From Tychonema bourrellyi FEM_GT703 (GTDB lineage Bacteria; Cyanobacteriota; Cyanobacteriia; Cyanobacteriales; Microcoleaceae), in assembly GCF_002412335.2 (NCBI RefSeq), contig NZ_NXIB02000019.1:1-34676 (forward strand): a DNA stretch of 34,676 bases, given 5' to 3'. Under the pieces are notes generated by a model. That model saw nothing but the letters and a program-made list of their open reading frames with translations, had not been told where the DNA came from and did not search any database. Both the position numbers and the translations under genes were made by a program. Each line of letters opens with the position of its first letter. Positions within the stretch are counted from its first letter, which is position 1. Below, in pieces: positions 31,952-34,676 of this stretch.

Positions 31952-33256
31952 CTATTCCATCCCCTGCAAAACCCCAGTCAAAATCTCCACAATGCGATCG
32001 ATATGTTCCTTCTCAATAATCAACGGCGGCGACAAAGCAATAATATCCCCAGTAGTGCGAATCAACAACCCATTTTCGTAGCACTTTGTAAAACAATCAA
32101 AAGCTCGTTTACCCGGCTTCCCAGCAATAGATTCCAACTCAATTCCCGCCACAAGTCCCAAATTGCGAACATCAATAACATGGCGAACTCCTTTGAAAGA
32201 ATGCACCGCATCTTCCCAGTAACCAGCCATCTTATCAGCCCGTTCAAATAACTTTTCTTCCTCATAAATATCCAGCGTCGCCAAAGCAGCAGCACAAGCC
32301 ACCGGATGCCCCGAATAAGTATAACCGTGAAAAAGCTCGATCGCATTTTCAGGAGCATTCATAAAAGCATCATAAATACCTTCCTTGACAAACACCGCCC
32401 CCATCGGCACAGTACCGTTAGTTATCCCTTTGGCCGCCGTCACAATATCGGGAACAACGCCAAAATATTCAGTAGCAAAACTCGCACCCAAACGCCCGAA
32501 GCCTGTAATTACCTCATCAAAAATTAGCAGAATTCCGTACTTGTCGCAAATCGCCCTAAGCCTTTCCAAATAACCTTTCGGCGGAATCAAAACCCCCGTA
32601 GAACCAGCCAACGGTTCCACAATTACCGCCGCAATATTCGACGCATCATGCAAAGCCACAATCCCTTCCAATTCATCAGCTAAATGCGCTCCCCATTCCG
32701 GCTGTTTGCGACTAAAAGCATTATGATCTAAATTGTGAGTGTGAGGTAAATGATCGACTCCTGTCAGCAAACTGCCGAAAAACTTGCGATTTGGGCCAAT
32801 CCCACCGACCGAAATTCCCCCAAAACCAACACCGTGATAACCGCGTACCCTACCAATCAATCTTTGGCGGGTTCCTTCACCTCTAACTCGATGATAGGCG
32901 ATCGCAATTTTTAACGCAGTCTCCACCGATTCCGACCCAGAATTAGTAAAGAAAACGCGATCGAAATTGCCTGGAATCAGCTTTACCAAACGTTCCGCTA
33001 ATTCAAAAGCAGCCGGATGTCCCATCTGAAAAGCGGGTGCATAATCTAGATTCAAAACCTGTTGTTTAACTGCTTCAGCAATTGTCTCGCGGGCGTGCCC
33101 AGCATTCACGCACCACAGCCCCGCAGTACCATCGAGAATTGAGCGATTATCATCGCTGGTGAAGTGCATATCTTTTGCCGAAACCAATATGCGCGGATTC
33201 GCCTTAAACTGTCGGTTAGCTGTGAATGGCATCCAATAAGCGTCCATATTTGTCAT
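31952..33256 (-). CDS. Class III aminotransferase (omega-amino acid:pyruvate type)
   Basis: A 434-residue PLP-dependent transaminase. The start MDAYWMPFTANRQFKANPR is characteristic of beta-alanine/omega-amino acid:pyruvate aminotransferases. FTNSGSESVETALKIA binds the PLP phosphate; FDEVITGFGR contains the cofactor Asp (D247), and K276 in TAAKGITNG is the Schiff-base lysine. RGYHG and GYTYSGHPVACAAAL complete the family set. A GGAT-based Shine-Dalgarno precedes the ATG at 33256. The exact amino donor cannot be assigned. It stands alone. Confidence 0.9.
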   Translation of the reverse strand: MTNMDAYWMPFTANRQFKANPRILVSAKDMHFTSDDNRSILDGTAGLWCVNAGHARETIAEAVKQQVLNLDYAPAFQMGHPAAFELAERLVKLIPGNFDRVFFTNSGSESVETALKIAIAYHRVRGEGTRQRLIGRVRGYHGVGFGGISVGGIGPNRKFFGSLLTGVDHLPHTHNLDHNAFSRKQPEWGAHLADELEGIVALHDASNIAAVIVEPLAGSTGVLIPPKGYLERLRAICDKYGILLIFDEVITGFGRLGASFATEYFGVVPDIVTAAKGITNGTVPMGAVFVKEGIYDAFMNAPENAIELFHGYTYSGHPVACAAALATLDIYEEEKLFERADKMAGYWEDAVHSFKGVRHVIDVRNLGLVAGIELESIAGKPGKRAFDCFTKCYENGLLIRTTGDIIALSPPLIIEKEHIDRIVEILTGVLQGME

Positions 33257-33347
33257 CGTTTTTTTATCCTTTTATATTGATGCTTCTGCATTCAAACTAT
33301 AACTTGCTCCCGATTGCCGATCGCCCGACGCTTATTATAATTTTACA

Positions 33348-33510
33348 AATATCTATTTAACGAACCGCGAAGACACAAAGAGCGCGAAGGAAGAAAAGAA
33401 AGAGATTTTTCTTATTTTCAAGTAGAGTTTTTATCTAAAAATATCTACCTATCTTCCTCTTTCTCTTCCTTCGTGTCCTTCGCGCCTTCGCGGTTCGTTA
33501 AATAGATATT
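33348..33510. repeat. 163-bp MITE-like element with 25-bp perfect inverted ends
   Basis: The left end starts AATATCTATTTAACGAACCG and the right end is its exact reverse complement over 25 bases, ending AATAGATATT. Further inside are imperfectly paired CGCGAAGGAAGA-type arms and an AT-rich centre. It has no coding capacity, and its right end lies 5 bp from the stop codon of the next gene. It resembles the CGAAGACACGAAGG-type repeats found across cyanobacteria. Confidence 0.75.
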
Positions 33511-33515
33511 CTTTG

Positions 33516-34553
33516 CTAATTAACGATCGCACAGACAGACTCATGCTGCAACAAACCAGTCAGCATTTGCGCCGGCTGTTCCCCGTAGGGCCACGCGAAA
33601 GCATGGCGGAAAGCGGCATTTTGACAGGCTTGCAATTGCCGAAAATCAATGATGTCCAGAGTTAATAAATTCTCGTATTCAAAAGGCAGCCGCACGTTGT
33701 GCAATCCCGCATTGTCAGTACAAATCGCAATATCGACACCAGCTTCAAAACAGCGATCGAACACAACCTTCAATTCCCGCATATCCTGCAACGTCCCCGT
33801 TTTGAGATAGGTAGTCGGGCAAACTTCCAAGCATTGACCCCTACGCGCCACCTCTGGCAACAGTTCGGGATATTTTAATGGAATTTGAATCCCGTGGCCG
33901 ATTCGCATCAGATAGGGCAGTAGTTCGGGATAACAGCCTGATGTAGTTTCGTAGAGGTGTCCGGTTGTTTTAATGCCGATCGACCTTGCATACTGATACA
34001 ATCCCACAAATTCGTCCAGGCGATCGCCAATAGCAGCATCACCTCCAGCCAGATCGATCGCACAAACATATTCTCCCATTTGTGCCGCCAAATCCACGAT
34101 CGCCCGATTCACTTCATAGGGCAAACGCGAGTGCATACACAAAATTTGGCTGGTAACAATCGGACAATCGCTAATTTGACTGGCTTTACCCACAACTCGG
34201 ACAATTTCTGCCATCAAATCAATGCGTTCTGACTGCGATAAATGCTCTGGAGTTCGCAGATAAGGCGTGTATCGCAACTCTAAATAAGCTAGATTTTCAA
34301 ACACGTAAGCGCCCCGCATCAATCGATAGATGAAATAAGGCAAAGTTTCAACAGTTTGAACGCTCTCTACCAGCGTGTGCAGTTCCAAATACTCATCAAG
34401 AGTATTGCGCCGACGAGTGTAAAACTCCTCAAACTTCGAGTATTCTTGAAATCGATCGACCATATCAGCATTGTGGCGATCGAAATACCGCCACAGCACA
34501 CTAGGAACGACAGAACCACCCAGATGGCGGTGCAACTCAGCGTGTAAAGTCAT
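33516..34553 (-). CDS. Adenosine-deaminase-family amidohydrolase, divergent
   Basis: A 345-residue metal-dependent deaminase of the adenosine/AMP deaminase family. The N-terminal zinc motif is ELHRHLGGS (H8, H10). H199/E202 in TGHLYET replace the usual HAGE while keeping His and Glu spacing, and IGHGIQIP gives the next His (H220). Two places depart from canonical adenosine deaminase: CPTTYLKTG for CPTSN..TG, and CTDNAGLHN for NTDDP, so the second Asp is Asn281 while metal-ligand Asp280 stays. Catalytic residues remain, but the substrate may not be adenosine. Length is normal. Confidence 0.85.
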   Translation of the reverse strand: MTLHAELHRHLGGSVVPSVLWRYFDRHNADMVDRFQEYSKFEEFYTRRRNTLDEYLELHTLVESVQTVETLPYFIYRLMRGAYVFENLAYLELRYTPYLRTPEHLSQSERIDLMAEIVRVVGKASQISDCPIVTSQILCMHSRLPYEVNRAIVDLAAQMGEYVCAIDLAGGDAAIGDRLDEFVGLYQYARSIGIKTTGHLYETTSGCYPELLPYLMRIGHGIQIPLKYPELLPEVARRGQCLEVCPTTYLKTGTLQDMRELKVVFDRCFEAGVDIAICTDNAGLHNVRLPFEYENLLTLDIIDFRQLQACQNAAFRHAFAWPYGEQPAQMLTGLLQHESVCAIVN

Positions 34554-34594
34554 GGCAACACAACCTCAATTTTTTCAAGATTAACAAAAATTAA

Positions 34595-34648
34595 TTAGTC
34601 ATTAGTCATTAGTCATTAGTCATTGGTCATTAGTCATTAGTTATTGGT
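34595..34648. repeat. TTAGTCA heptamer repeats
   Basis: About eight successive copies of the 7-bp unit TTAGTCA, with variants TTGGTCA and TTAGTTA, stand upstream of the deaminase gene. The same heptamer touches the nusB stop codon at 4348. Confidence 0.85.
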
Positions 34649-34676
34649 GATTTGTGAGTTCCAATTACCATTACCC

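Noticed and set aside
31819-32019. 66-residue plus-strand frame
   Set aside because: It reads through the CGTCGC/GCGACG hairpin repeat and into the antisense of the aminotransferase gene.
1-34676. tRNA, rRNA or riboswitch genes
   Set aside because: Read by eye, I found no tRNA T-loop GTTCGAATC-type motif in a plausible context, no rRNA segment and no riboswitch consensus in the spacers; a covariance-model scan would be decisive.

Overview
The window is chromosomal DNA of a filamentous cyanobacterium. The evidence is the very frequent HIP1 octamer GCGATCGC and its GATCG-rich variants, heptameric short tandem repeats (TTGACTG, TTAGTCA, CCCCATC types), and a gene set typical of cyanobacteria: DUF502-nusB-ftsY-PP2C, a pst operon behind a cyanobacterial Pho box, DUF4058, and a DUF1574 fragment. 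Intergenic DNA is crowded with hairpin repeats of the kind seen in Microcoleus/Oscillatoria genomes. The genus is an inference.

Layout: 1-453 is repeat-filled DNA with a nested MITE-like element. 454-5874 (minus) holds a small membrane protein, a GAF-SpoIIE phosphatase, FtsY, NusB and a DUF502 membrane protein; heptamer tracts separate ftsY and nusB. 6100-8264 is a patch of small genes and debris: a DUF4058 protein, a frameshifted small gene, two tandem HTH proteins and hairpin repeats. 8357-13075 (minus) is a run of five genes that all relate plausibly to NAD, ADP-ribose or flavin chemistry: NADAR protein, WrbA-like flavodoxin, COG1058/CinA domain protein, nicotinamidase and NadB. 13222-14169 is an EamA transporter.

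14493-16560 is a disturbed accessory patch: a DUF1574 fragment fused to a broken tnpB, an AT-rich sulfotransferase gene, then four tandem copies of a ~101-104 bp hairpin repeat. 16690-18198 (minus) is a UbiD-type decarboxylase. 18310-22510 is a complete high-affinity phosphate uptake system (pstS, pstC, pstA, pstB) behind a four-repeat Pho box. 22534-22770 is a triple 79-bp hairpin repeat that runs into the start codon of an APC permease, followed by a NYN-LOTUS ribonuclease-like protein.

26038-34553 holds an ABC-F ATPase, a fructosamine-kinase-family protein carrying an in-frame repeat insertion, a prohibitin-like protein, a cyclophilin, a THUMP RNA methyltransferase, a class III aminotransferase and a divergent adenosine-deaminase-family protein. 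Most of these look like single-gene units separated by repeat-bearing spacers.

Most interesting points: (i) the NADAR/COG1058/nicotinamidase/NadB neighbourhood, which reads like an ADP-ribose and NAD turnover module; (ii) several hairpin-repeat families, one of which supplies a start codon and another of which has entered a kinase coding sequence in frame; (iii) a bacterial NYN-LOTUS protein of unknown role. All functional statements come from motif recognition by eye; no searches were run.
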